A DNA stretch of 64,000 nucleotides, taken from contig NZ_BJKP01000006.1 in assembly GCF_008974145.1 (NCBI RefSeq), positions 1 through 64,000 on the forward strand. The letters are read 5' to 3'. This document shows, in pieces, positions 18,108-27,082 of this stretch. The notes beneath the pieces are model-generated. The model did no database searches. It had not been told where the DNA came from and was given only the letters and a program-made list of their open reading frames with translations. The position numbers and the translations under genes were made by a program. This DNA is from Microcystis aeruginosa NIES-4325 (GTDB lineage: Bacteria; Cyanobacteriota; Cyanobacteriia; Cyanobacteriales; Microcystaceae). Numbering within the stretch: the stretch's first letter is position 1; each line of letters opens with the position of its first letter.

Positions 18108-19643
18108 ATGTTGCTCTTGCGTTATGGTATTACCGTGAGTGCGGTGCTTGGGTTGATTTTCTTGGCTGAATCCTCGGTTAAGGCACAAACTCAGTCCGCT
18201 GCCGATTTATTGAAGAAACCCCGACCTGCTGCCAATCCAGTTTCTCAATTACCCAGTCCCTCGGCGGCACCGGCAACCACGGCAGCAGATCCCAAAGCCC
18301 CCAATTATCTTAATCCTAGTGGCAATCCCCTAATTTTTCCCACCAAACCGGATGAGGTGAATATTAGGGTAGTACAACCGCTCACCTTAAATCAAGCGAT
18401 CGAATTAGCTTTAAAAAATAATCAGACCTTACAGACGGCCCGGGTCGATTTAGAAATCGCTCGCGCCCAATTAAAAGAACAACAGGCGGCCTTATTACCC
18501 ACGGCCGAAGCGGAAACCAGTCTCACTCAAGATCAATCGGCAGCTGCCCAAAGACAGAATAATTTGGCTCGTCAACAGGGAATCCCAGCAGTTACACCGG
18601 AAGATAGTACCAACTTTCTGGGTAGTGTTCGGATTGTCTATGGGGTTTATACAGGGGGTGAACGGACAGCCCAGATCAAAAGAGCCGAAAAAGTGATCCG
18701 ACAACGGGAATTAGAGGTGGAAAGAGTCTCGGAACAAACTCGTTTTGATGCCACCGATGCCTATTATGAATTGCAGAGGGGTGATGCCCAAGTAGCGATC
18801 GCCCAAGCCTCGATCGAAGATGCTAGTCAAAGTTTACGGGATGCACAATTATTGGAGCAAGCGGGACTAGGAACCCGATTTGCTGTTCTACAGGCGGAAG
18901 TTGACCTAGCCAACGCTAACCAAGACCTAACCCGGGCGATTTCTACCCAGCGTATTTCCCGACGGCGACTGGCACAGATATTGAGTGTCGGTCAGCACAT
19001 TGAGTTAACGGCTGCCGATGAGATTCGCGAGGCGGGAACTTGGGGCTTAAGTCTTGATGATAGTATCGTTTTGGCCTACAAAAATCGCGCCGAATTAGAA
19101 CAACAACTCTTACAGAGGGAAATTAGCGCAGAAGACCGCTCGATCGCTATTTCGGCGGTGATTCCTCAAGTAGACCTTTTGGGTCAGTATAATGTTCTTA
19201 ACGATCTCAGTGATGATGCCGGTTTTGGCGATGGTTTTAGCGTTGGCGGCCGGATTCGTTGGACTTTCTTTGATGGTGGTCGTGCTTTTGCTCGCGCTCG
19301 TCAAGCGGAAAGAAATATCGATCGCGCCGATACGGAATTCTCCCTCCGTCGCAATGAAATCCGCCTTCAGGTGGAGGAATCTTACTATAATTTGATTTCT
19401 AACCAAGAAAACATTAAAACCTCACAAAAAAGCATTGAATCAGCCACGGAAAGTCTGCGATTAGCCCGTTTACGCTTTCAGGCGGGTGTGGGAACCCAAA
19501 CGGACGTTATCAACTCCCAACGGGATTTAACCGATGCCAGAAGTCGTTATCTACAGGCGATCGTCGATTATAATAGATCCTTGAATAGTCTCCAGCGATC
19601 GATTAGTAATTTACCGGATAATCGTTTGTTTGAAGTGCGTTAA
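18108..19643 (+). CDS. tolC: TolC-family outer-membrane efflux protein
   Basis: A 511-residue protein from ATG 18108. The signal peptide LRYGITVSAVLGLIFLAESS is followed by VKA. A longer GTG frame starts at 18060 but would put a second hydrophobic start in front. After a Pro/Ala-rich linker there are two OEP repeats: LNQAIELALKNNQTLQTARV and a matching second half (SLDDSIVLAYKNRAELEQQL). Both have long amphipathic helices rich in Ala, Gln and Glu. It forms the trimeric outer-membrane duct for tripartite pumps such as the MacAB-like pair at 5.7-8.6 kb and for type I secretion. A terminator follows. Confidence 0.92.
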   Translation: MLLLRYGITVSAVLGLIFLAESSVKAQTQSAADLLKKPRPAANPVSQLPSPSAAPATTAADPKAPNYLNPSGNPLIFPTKPDEVNIRVVQPLTLNQAIELALKNNQTLQTARVDLEIARAQLKEQQAALLPTAEAETSLTQDQSAAAQRQNNLARQQGIPAVTPEDSTNFLGSVRIVYGVYTGGERTAQIKRAEKVIRQRELEVERVSEQTRFDATDAYYELQRGDAQVAIAQASIEDASQSLRDAQLLEQAGLGTRFAVLQAEVDLANANQDLTRAISTQRISRRRLAQILSVGQHIELTAADEIREAGTWGLSLDDSIVLAYKNRAELEQQLLQREISAEDRSIAISAVIPQVDLLGQYNVLNDLSDDAGFGDGFSVGGRIRWTFFDGGRAFARARQAERNIDRADTEFSLRRNEIRLQVEESYYNLISNQENIKTSQKSIESATESLRLARLRFQAGVGTQTDVINSQRDLTDARSRYLQAIVDYNRSLNSLQRSISNLPDNRLFEVR

Positions 19644-19671
19644 TTGTGCGATTTATTGATCTGTGGTGTGG

Positions 19672-19699
19672 GGGGAGATGGCCAAATCTCCCCTATTTT
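19672..19699 (+). terminator. Rho-independent terminator after tolC
   Basis: GGGGAGAT and ATCTCCCC form a perfect 8-bp stem around a 6-base loop, followed by TATTTT. It lies 29 bases after the tolC stop and could also end the convergent thiO-thiG transcript. Confidence 0.8.
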
Positions 19700-19723
19700 A
19701 ACGGGTTTCGATAGATCACCGGG

Positions 19724-21655
19724 TTAGGCGATCGTTCCCGTCAGGGGGGAACTAGGACTAGCATAGGACTTCATCGGCATTCTTCCCGCTAAATAGGCTA
19801 AACGTCCCGCTTTTGCCGCCATTCCCATGGCTTGGGCCATCATAGCCGGATTGGCCGCCATAGCGATCGCACTGTTAATTAATAAAGCATCAGCCCCCAT
19901 TTCCATGGCCCGGGCTGCTTCTGAGGGTGTACCGATCCCAGCATCGACCACCACGGGAATTTGGGCGGATTCGATGATAATCGCGATATTTGCCTCATTT
20001 TTCAGCCCCTGTCCCGACCCAATCGGCGATCCTAGGGGCATAACCGTGGCGCAGCCAGCTTCCTCTAAACGTTTGGCTAAGAGAGGATCGGCGTTAATAT
20101 AGGGCAGTACGGCAAAACCTTCTTTAACTAATTGTTCGGCCGCTTGCAAAGTTCCGATCGGATCGGGTAATAAATATTTAGGATCGGGAATAACTTCGAG
20201 TTTAATAAAGTTATTGTCTTCCTGTCCCAATAATTTAGCCATTTCTCGCCCTAAACGGGCCACCCGAATCGCTTCTTCGGCCGTTTGACAACCGGCAGTG
20301 TTGGGTAACATCCAGATTTTCGACCAATCGATCGCCTCTGCTAATCCCTCATGACCGGGTGCGTTCGTTTGTACTCGTCTAACGGCAACGGTGACAATCT
20401 GACATTCACTGGCACTAATACTTTCCTGCATAGTCGTCAGATTGGCATATTTGCCAGTCCCAGTCATCAAGCGGGAGTAAAAGGTTTTCCCGGCAATGGT
20501 GAGACTATCATTCTGGGGTGATAAAAGCACTTGGGGTTTATTCTCAATAATAGTTAAGGACATAGGTGGAATAGTAACTGGTGATGGTTGATTAAAGCGA
20601 TCGCAGCGAAAATGGGTCAAAATGGGATTAACTTTGTCATTAATCACCAGGTCAGCAATCAGGGAAGCAGTAACAGGAGCGAGTAAAATGCCATTGCGAT
20701 AGTGACCGGTGGCTAAAATCAGGTTATCACAGCTACTGCGGCCTAAAATGGGCAATTCATCGGCTGTACCCGGACGGAATCCCCACCACATCTCCTCGAT
20801 TTCCCAGTCAGCTAAAGGGGGATAGAGACGGGTAGCACGCGCAAAAAGGGTTTGTAGTCCTTGGGGTGTATTACCCGTTTGCCAGGACACTGTTTCGGAA
20901 GTGGCCCCGATAATTAAACGACCATTGCGACGGGGAACCAGATAGGTTTGGGGACCGAATAAAACCCTAGCTAAGGTCTGGTTAGGGGGCATTTTTACCG
21001 CAGCCATTTGACCTTTGACGGGATGGATGGGGAGGGGTAAAAGTTGACTGGCCCAGGATCCCGCCGCTAAAATATAAATTTTTGCTTCTAATTCCCCAAT
21101 TGAGGTATAAATACTCTTGACTTTTCCCTGCTTTTGTTGTAGGGCGTGGACTTCTACCCCTTGGCGAATTTCTACCCCTAAATTTTCGGCCGCTTGTTGC
21201 AGCGCAGTCACTAGCTGCCGGTTGTCCACTTGTCCATCGTCGGGATACCACCAACCACCGACCACATCTTTACCTAGTCCGGGTTGGTAGAGGTGAACTG
21301 CATTGCTGTCTAACCAAATTTTATTAGCTGTATTGGCAGTAAAAGACTGATCTAGCTCGTAAACGGGAGCAAGAATACCACAGGGATAGTAACCGCTATT
21401 TATCCCCGTTAAATCCTCGATTTTGCGGCTCCATTCTGGATATAACCAGCGCGATTGTAAACAAAGATCGAGAAACGGACCCGGGGGAATCCCTTCCGCA
21501 TGGGGGGCCAACATTCCCGCAGCCGCACGACTAGCGGCCTGAGCTATATCTCGAACTAGGAGGGTAACTTTTGCCCCGCGCAATTGCAAATCGACGGCGA
21601 TCGCTAATCCGATGATACCACCGCCCAGGATCAAAATTTCGCTAGTTGAGTTCAT
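19724..21655 (-). CDS. thiO/thiG: fused glycine oxidase ThiO and thiazole synthase ThiG
   Basis: A 643-residue bifunctional protein from ATG 21655 (a GTG at 21670 is less likely). Residues 1-350 are ThiO: the FAD motif [20 protein letters not shown] and a second FAD motif [18 protein letters not shown]. ThiO makes dehydroglycine from glycine. Residues about 385-640 are Thi[44 protein letters not shown] with the likely Schiff-base Lys, and [20 protein letters not shown]. ThiG uses that product to build the thiamine thiazole. Fusion of the two is a known cyanobacterial arrangement. No TPP riboswitch was recognised upstream. Confidence 0.95.
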   Translation of the reverse strand: MNSTSEILILGGGIIGLAIAVDLQLRGAKVTLLVRDIAQAASRAAAGMLAPHAEGIPPGPFLDLCLQSRWLYPEWSRKIEDLTGINSGYYPCGILAPVYELDQSFTANTANKIWLDSNAVHLYQPGLGKDVVGGWWYPDDGQVDNRQLVTALQQAAENLGVEIRQGVEVHALQQKQGKVKSIYTSIGELEAKIYILAAGSWASQLLPLPIHPVKGQMAAVKMPPNQTLARVLFGPQTYLVPRRNGRLIIGATSETVSWQTGNTPQGLQTLFARATRLYPPLADWEIEEMWWGFRPGTADELPILGRSSCDNLILATGHYRNGILLAPVTASLIADLVINDKVNPILTHFRCDRFNQPSPVTIPPMSLTIIENKPQVLLSPQNDSLTIAGKTFYSRLMTGTGKYANLTTMQESISASECQIVTVAVRRVQTNAPGHEGLAEAIDWSKIWMLPNTAGCQTAEEAIRVARLGREMAKLLGQEDNNFIKLEVIPDPKYLLPDPIGTLQAAEQLVKEGFAVLPYINADPLLAKRLEEAGCATVMPLGSPIGSGQGLKNEANIAIIIESAQIPVVVDAGIGTPSEAARAMEMGADALLINSAIAMAANPAMMAQAMGMAAKAGRLAYLAGRMPMKSYASPSSPLTGTIA

Positions 21656-21898
21656 AAAAGTCTCTGGCACCGAAAAGAATTACTGGAATGACAAGCAATT
21701 AGAAGTTAAAACAAGAAAGACGTAGTAAAATAACATATATATTTTTTTATCCCAATTAATCATAATTTTTAGCTTGATTGACTGCTAAACTCGCAATTAG
21801 TGGGCCGAGAGGGGGAAGAAGTGAGGCTACTGGCATAATTTAAGCTTAAGATGATTTGTAGTCAATCTTTTCTAAGCTTCCCTTTTTCTTTAGAGCTT

Positions 21899-22525
21899 AT
21901 GACTTCCCCTGCTGTCGATCGAGTTTATCAAGGTCAATTCGGAGAGTTTACGATTACGAATAGCGATCGCCTAGGGGTGCGTCTCTACCGTCTGGGGTTA
22001 AATTTAGCGGCTTTTAGTTTCGCTGTCGCTACAATTATAGTTCTCACCGGACCGCAATTATTGCCCCTGACCAACCTTTTATACATTGGTTTTTGTCTGG
22101 GGTTAGGCATCAGTTTATTGACTATCCATATATATTTAATTCCCCTCCATCGTCTCCTGCAAGTTTTTTGGCTAATCGGGGCGATTACTTCCCTGATTTT
22201 CAGCCTTTATTATCACCTTTCTCCCCTAGAATTTGTCTATAACCACCCGGTGAGTTTATTCGGTGTCGGCTTTATTTTTGCTAGTCTCACGGGGATTTAT
22301 TTCAAAGAAGCTTTTTGTTTTAATCGTCTAGAAACCAAGTTTTTAACCCCTCTAGTTCCCACCCTTTTACTCGGTCATCTTTTGGGGATATTGCCCCTAA
22401 ATTGGGAAAAGGGGCTATTAATTCTCTGGGCGACTTTATTTGTTATCTTTGCTCTGAGAAAGTTAAGCCAACCTATCCCCAACGATATCGGTGATAAATC
22501 CGTCTTTGAACATCTTAATCATTGA
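21899..22525 (+). CDS. DUF2301 integral membrane protein
   Basis: A 208-residue protein with about six membrane helices, for example LGLNLAAFSFAVATIIVL, ISLLTIHIYLIPLH and LIGAITSLIFSLYY. A short N-terminal polar stretch (VYQGQFGEFTITNSDRLGVR) precedes them. This is the pattern of DUF2301, a cyanobacterial membrane family without assigned function. The start is uncertain: an ATG at 21851 adds 16 residues, but those are less polar and the family normally starts close to the polar stretch. It is divergent from thiO-thiG. Confidence 0.72.
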   Translation: MTSPAVDRVYQGQFGEFTITNSDRLGVRLYRLGLNLAAFSFAVATIIVLTGPQLLPLTNLLYIGFCLGLGISLLTIHIYLIPLHRLLQVFWLIGAITSLIFSLYYHLSPLEFVYNHPVSLFGVGFIFASLTGIYFKEAFCFNRLETKFLTPLVPTLLLGHLLGILPLNWEKGLLILWATLFVIFALRKLSQPIPNDIGDKSVFEHLNH

Positions 22526-22540
22526 CTAACTCTCCAGAGA

Positions 22541-22636
22541 TTAAAATCTATTCTAAGATACAGTCTTGCGGGCGGGTGAGTGGAACGAACCACGGAGACA
22601 CAAAGATCGATCACTACTATATAAGTTAAACTGATC
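22541..22636 (+). repeat. dispersed element with GAGTGG hairpin, copy 1
   Basis: It contains TATTCTAAGATACAGTCTTG, then GAGTGGAACGAACCAC, ACACAAAGATCGATC and AAGTTAAACTGATC. A second copy lies inverted at 31214-31318. In copy 2 the central GAGTGG and CCACTC can pair around a 6-base loop. The two copies enclose nrtABCD and the ABC exporter. Confidence 0.85.
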
Positions 22637-22757
22637 GGGTTTCAGCTTTTTGTTCTTTATCTCTTTCTGGTTTATTCTTGGTCAGTAATCAGTAAGCAGT
22701 AATCAGTGAAAAGACAGTGGGAAACTTCTATTTAATACTGTCACTTAAAACTCAAAT

Positions 22758-22809
22758 CTGATAACTGATAACTGATAACTGATAACTGATAACTGATAAC
22801 TGATAACTG
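22758..22809 (+). repeat. (TGATAAC)n heptamer array after nrtD
   Basis: About seven tandem copies ending a few bases from the nrtD stop codon (22814). Here the array lies downstream of a minus-strand gene, not before a start. Confidence 0.95.
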
Positions 22810-22813
22810 TTAC

Positions 22814-23812
22814 TTATCTGGAGTCCTCGATGGTAGCAGGATTAGCAGTATTGGGAGTCTTGCTAGTGAACATTTGTATTAGACTAAAACCGACAAAAGC
22901 GAGTAAGGCTATGCCACCAATAGTAGTAACAATTTTACCCACGAGATTTTCTGTGCGGGGTTGTTCGGGGGCATCCTCATTGGGATCCTCCGAATGGGCA
23001 AAACGATTGTAGAGGAAATCGAGGGCTTCATTGCGGAGTTCGTAGTAACGGGGATCCTCGGTAATTTGGGAACGAATCCGAGGACGGGCAAAAGGCATCT
23101 TTAACACCTCCCCGATTTTAGCGCTCGGGCCGTTGGTCATCATCACCAAGCGATCGCACAAGAACAAAGCCTCATCGATATCGTGGGTAATCATCAACAC
23201 GGTTAACTGGTGTTCTTGCCAGATTTTCAGCAATTCTTCCTGTAATTCCTCTTTGGTGATCGCATCCAGGGCCCCAAAGGGTTCATCGAGGATGAGGACT
23301 TGGGGACGAATGGCCAGGGCGCGGGCGATCGCAACCCGTTGTTTCATACCTCCCGATAATTGGGGGGGTTTTTTCTGGGCTGCTTCTGTCAATCCCACTA
23401 AGGATAGATTTTCTTCCACGATCTTCACCTTCTCAGCCTGAGATTTTTCGGGATAAACCGAATTAACCCCGATATAAACGTTCTCAAAGGCGGTTTTCCA
23501 GGGCAAAAGGGAATAATTTTGGAATACCATCATCCGGTCTGGTCCTGGTTCCTTAACCTCTTTATCCTGTAGCAGCACTTGCCCACGACTAGGAGAAGAA
23601 AACCCCGCCACCATATTTAAAAGGGTCGATTTACCACAGCCGGAGTGACCGATAATGCAGACAAATTCCCCCTCATTAACTTGCAGATCCACACCGTCTA
23701 AAACGGTGTAAACCCCTTCGGGAGAGGGGTATTCTTTGGCAACATTACTAACTAATAAAAAAGGCTGGGTGGTGGTGCTGGAATTCACGGTCTTATCGGT
23801 AAAAGTTTGCAT
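22814..23812 (-). CDS. nrtD: nitrate ABC transporter ATPase NrtD
   Basis: A 332-residue ATPase. Walker A is GHSGCGKST, the signature LSGGMKQR, and Walker B VLILDEPFGALD, with the switch His in MITHDIDEA. It powers uptake of nitrate and nitrite through NrtB together with NrtC. After the ATPase domain (about 1-265) there is a polar linker and a single predicted membrane helix (about 292-312, KIVTTIGGIALLAFVGFSLI), then a short tail. It is the last gene of the nrtABCD operon. Confidence 0.95.
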   Translation of the reverse strand: MQTFTDKTVNSSTTTQPFLLVSNVAKEYPSPEGVYTVLDGVDLQVNEGEFVCIIGHSGCGKSTLLNMVAGFSSPSRGQVLLQDKEVKEPGPDRMMVFQNYSLLPWKTAFENVYIGVNSVYPEKSQAEKVKIVEENLSLVGLTEAAQKKPPQLSGGMKQRVAIARALAIRPQVLILDEPFGALDAITKEELQEELLKIWQEHQLTVLMITHDIDEALFLCDRLVMMTNGPSAKIGEVLKMPFARPRIRSQITEDPRYYELRNEALDFLYNRFAHSEDPNEDAPEQPRTENLVGKIVTTIGGIALLAFVGFSLIQMFTSKTPNTANPATIEDSR

Positions 23813-23834
23813 ATTCGTCCTAGATTTATTTTAA

Positions 23835-23851
23835 GGTGGGCAAAGCCCACC
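23835..23851 (-). promoter_or_regulatory. intercistronic hairpin between nrtC and nrtD
   Basis: GGTGGGC and GCCCACC pair perfectly around a 3-base loop. It lies just past the nrtC stop and 23 bases before the nrtD start. A close relative of this palindrome follows chlH (43983-44003). It may stabilise or partially terminate the operon message. Confidence 0.6.
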
Positions 23852-23858
23852 ACAACCA

Positions 23859-25865
23859 TTAATTAGCGACAGGATCATCGAGGAGAACTTCTGAGATGCG
23901 ATAATCGCGACGGATGGAAAAACGTTCCAGATAGCCGATCGGATCGTCGGGATTGAAAATAAGATGATCAAAGAGGGCGAAACTGTGGCGATCGGGTTCC
24001 AAATCGGGAAGGCCCAGGGACCGGCAAGCTTCGCCAAAAAGATCGGGACGACGGACGCGTTCAATCACTTCTACCCAGTTGCGGGGGAAAGGCGCGTAAC
24101 CCCAACGGGCAAGCTGAGTTAAAGTCCATAGGGCCTCACTCCGGCCCGGACAGTTAGCTTGATCGACGTAAAACTGATTAAATCGGAAAAGGGGTTCGGG
24201 GGCAGTTCCTAAACCGCGGTCGTAACCATCGAGGAAACCGGGGCGAATAATTGCGCTATCCACGCCCACATACTGGGGCTGACTGAGAATATTAACGATT
24301 TCTTCTCGATTACGCCGATCATCGCAGTATTCACAGGCTTTAATTAAAGCTTTCACCATGGCGATATGGGTTTCGGGATGTTTCGCCGCCCAAGTTTCCC
24401 TGACCCCCAGTACTTTTTCCTGGTGTCCGGGCCAAATATCAAGATCGGTGGCGATAACGTAGCCTAATTTTTCCTGAACGGCGTAGGAGTTCCAGGGTTC
24501 CCCCACACAATAACCGTCGATCTTACCCGCTTTTAGCAGGGAAACCATCTGAGGCGGCGGAATTACGGCTAAATTCACATCACTATCGGGATCGATGTCG
24601 CCACTAGCTAACCAGTAGCGTAACAGCAGATTGTGCATGGAGGCGGGGTGAACCATGCCAAAAGTGGCGATTTGATCGGGACTTTGCTGGAGGGCATCCT
24701 TTAAGTCCTCCAGTTTTTCTACCCCCAATTCCCTGTATTTATTGCTGAGGGTGATGGCGTTACCGTTGCGACTGAGTACCAAGGCGCTAATGACGGGGAC
24801 AGAGGGCTTATTGCCGGCCCCAATGGTCATGCTGAGGGGCATTCCCGCCACCATCTGGGCTGCATCGAGACGACCGGTGGCTACTCCTTGGGCGAGTGCT
24901 TTCCAGTTGGGTTCCCGTTGCAGGACAACATCCCCTAATCCTTCCTCGGCGAAGAAACCTTTCTCTTTGGCGATAATAATCGGGGCGCAATCGGTGAGGG
25001 GGATAAAACCGATGGTGGGATTGGTTTTCAGTCGGGTAGCTTGGCCGATCACTGTTACTGGTTCGGTGGGTTGGCCGACTTTCTTCGATCGCTTCTGTTG
25101 GTTGAGGAAGTAAACGATCTCGTTACGGAGGGCGTAGTAACTGGGGTGATTAACTACTTCCAAACGATGCCGGGGCCGGGGAATGGGAACATCGAGAATC
25201 TGACCGATATGGGCCTCTGGACCGGTGGTTAACATCACCACTCGATCAGATAGTAATAGGGCCTCATCTACATCGTGCGTGACCATGATACAGGTAACGT
25301 GGCTTTCCTCGACGATTTCCATCAAACGTTCCTGTAAATTGCCTCTGGTTAACGCATCCAGCGCCCCAAAGGGTTCATCGAGTAGCAGGACTTTTGGCCG
25401 TAGGGCTAAAGCACGGGCGATCGCTACTCGTTGTTTCATGCCTCCCGATAATTCTCCCGGTCGTTTGTTGGCGGCATGGCGCAGGTGTACCATATCGATA
25501 CTATGTTCGATGACACTTTTGCGTTCAGCAGCCGGTAGATGACGCAGGACACGGTTAACTCCTAGGGCGATATTTTCCCGGACGGTTAACCAGGGCAGCA
25601 GCGAATAATTCTGGAACACCACCATGCGATCGGGACCGGGACCTTTAATTTCTTTTCCCTCTAAAATCACCCCTCCCACCGTCGGGCGATCGAGTCCGGC
25701 GACCATATTTAAGAGGGTGGATTTCCCGCAACCGGAGTGACCGATTAAAGAGATAAATTCCCCTTGAGTAACGCTGAGATCGATATTTTTCAGGGCGATA
25801 TATTGACGGCCATCGGGCAGAGGGAAAACCTTATCAATGTGATCGACTTCAATAAATGCAGACAT
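23859..25865 (-). CDS. nrtC: nitrate transporter fusion ATPase NrtC
   Basis: A 668-residue protein. Residues 1-260 form an ABC ATPase (GHSGCGKST, LSGGMKQR, VLLLDEPFGALD). A linker (about 261-280) leads into an NrtA-like solute-binding domain (about 280-660, with IGFIPLTDCAPIIIAKEKGF, DVNLAVIPPPQMVSLLKAG and GYCVGEPWNSYAVQEKLGY). In characterised cyanobacteria this C-terminal domain mediates inhibition of transport by ammonium; that is established for the family, not read here. The start codon follows degenerate heptamer repeats. Confidence 0.96.
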   Translation of the reverse strand: MSAFIEVDHIDKVFPLPDGRQYIALKNIDLSVTQGEFISLIGHSGCGKSTLLNMVAGLDRPTVGGVILEGKEIKGPGPDRMVVFQNYSLLPWLTVRENIALGVNRVLRHLPAAERKSVIEHSIDMVHLRHAANKRPGELSGGMKQRVAIARALALRPKVLLLDEPFGALDALTRGNLQERLMEIVEESHVTCIMVTHDVDEALLLSDRVVMLTTGPEAHIGQILDVPIPRPRHRLEVVNHPSYYALRNEIVYFLNQQKRSKKVGQPTEPVTVIGQATRLKTNPTIGFIPLTDCAPIIIAKEKGFFAEEGLGDVVLQREPNWKALAQGVATGRLDAAQMVAGMPLSMTIGAGNKPSVPVISALVLSRNGNAITLSNKYRELGVEKLEDLKDALQQSPDQIATFGMVHPASMHNLLLRYWLASGDIDPDSDVNLAVIPPPQMVSLLKAGKIDGYCVGEPWNSYAVQEKLGYVIATDLDIWPGHQEKVLGVRETWAAKHPETHIAMVKALIKACEYCDDRRNREEIVNILSQPQYVGVDSAIIRPGFLDGYDRGLGTAPEPLFRFNQFYVDQANCPGRSEALWTLTQLARWGYAPFPRNWVEVIERVRRPDLFGEACRSLGLPDLEPDRHSFALFDHLIFNPDDPIGYLERFSIRRDYRISEVLLDDPVAN

Positions 25866-25869
25866 TTTC

Positions 25870-25905
25870 AGTAATCAGTTATTAGTTATCAGTTATCAGG
25901 AATCA
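25870..25905 (-). repeat. degenerate heptamer array before nrtC
   Basis: On the coding strand, four or five imperfect units of TGATAAC (variants TGATTCC and TAATAAC) end four bases before the nrtC ATG. Confidence 0.85.
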
Positions 25906-26102
25906 GCTTCTGAAGGCAAGAGGCAAAAGAAAGAATCTGGCAATTCTCCTATCTAACAAGAAGGTTAGAAACTAGGTAGATCAAAGCTTTTAGCTTAACA
26001 AATTAGGTTTTAGATTCGGTCTTTGTTATCGGGGGTGAGGTGGGTTGGGTGGCTAATAATTTAGTTTTGAACCTCACCCACTTTTATTTACTTGTAACAA
26101 AC

Positions 26103-26930
26103 TTATTTATTTTCTTCGGGTACAACTAATTTAGCAATGTAGGCCATGAGGCGATCGAGTAGGAAACCAACAATACCCACATAAATCAGGGCGAGGATAA
26201 TTTCACTGATCATGGAACTATTCCAAGCATCCCAGATAAAGAAGCCAATTCCCACGCCACCGATCAGCATTTCCGCCGCTACAATCGCCAACCAAGATAA
26301 ACCGATCCCGATTCTTAATCCGGTGAAAACGTAGGGAACAGTAGCGGGAAAAAGAATGTTGAAAAAGTATTCAACTTTGGATAATTTTAGCACTCTAGAG
26401 ACGTTTTTATAGTCTTGGGGAACCTGTTGTACTCCCACGGCAGTGTTAATAATAATTGGCCAAATTGCTGTAATAAAAATTACAAATATGGCACTAGGTT
26501 CGTTATTGCGAAAAGCCGCTAGGGAGATGGGTAGCCAAGCTAGGGGGGGAACGGTACGCAGGATTTGGAAAATCGGATCGATCGCATCATAAATTAGGGC
26601 GCTGCTACCGATTAAAATACCCGCAGCGATGCCAACAATAGCGGCAAGGGTAAAACCGACGGCCACCCGTTGTAAACTAGCGAAAATTTGCCAGAATAAA
26701 CCCACATCTGTGCCACCATTATTAAAAAAGGGATTAACAATTAATTCCCATGTATCGCTAACCACTTTAGTGGGACTAGGGAGGGGGGCATCGGGACTAA
26801 AACATAGTATTTGCCAGATGAGGAGGAAAATTAATAAAGCAATCGCCGAAGTTGCTAGTTTGGGTAATTTTTTTTGCAGGTCTTTTACCCATTTCGGACC
26901 TTGAGAACGACGAGAAATAGAAACAGCCAT
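26103..26930 (-). CDS. nrtB: nitrate transporter permease NrtB
   Basis: A 275-residue permease with about six membrane helices (for example LATSAIALLIFLLIWQILCF and FTLAAIVGIAAGILIGSSAL). The family loop includes RTVPPLAWLPISLAAFRNNE, and the cytoplasmic motif region near 170-215 has VPQDYKNVSRVLKLSKVEYF. It forms the channel for nitrate and nitrite. Its ATG is one base from a heptamer array, so no Shine-Dalgarno sequence is visible. About 150 bases separate it from nrtA and 240 from nrtC. Confidence 0.95.
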   Translation of the reverse strand: MAVSISRRSQGPKWVKDLQKKLPKLATSAIALLIFLLIWQILCFSPDAPLPSPTKVVSDTWELIVNPFFNNGGTDVGLFWQIFASLQRVAVGFTLAAIVGIAAGILIGSSALIYDAIDPIFQILRTVPPLAWLPISLAAFRNNEPSAIFVIFITAIWPIIINTAVGVQQVPQDYKNVSRVLKLSKVEYFFNILFPATVPYVFTGLRIGIGLSWLAIVAAEMLIGGVGIGFFIWDAWNSSMISEIILALIYVGIVGFLLDRLMAYIAKLVVPEENK

Positions 26931-27035
26931 AATCAGTTATCAGTTATCAGTTATCAGTTATCAGTGGTGGAGTGGTTCAGTTATCAGTGATCAGCATCAG
27001 TGATCAGTTATCAGTTATTAATTACCAGTTATGAG
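26931..27035 (-). repeat. heptamer array before nrtB, with a degenerate second block
   Basis: On the coding strand, about five TGATAAC units run into the nrtB ATG (26930). They are preceded by a second, mutated block with TGATCAC-like units. Confidence 0.9.
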
Positions 27036-27082
27036 CAAATCATCTTTAACTGTTGACTGGTTACTGATCACTGCTCACTGAT

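Noticed and set aside
21656-21850. Possible TPP riboswitch before the thiO-thiG fusion
   Set aside because: The conserved CTGAGA and ACCTGATC-like elements are not seen on the minus strand upstream of the start.
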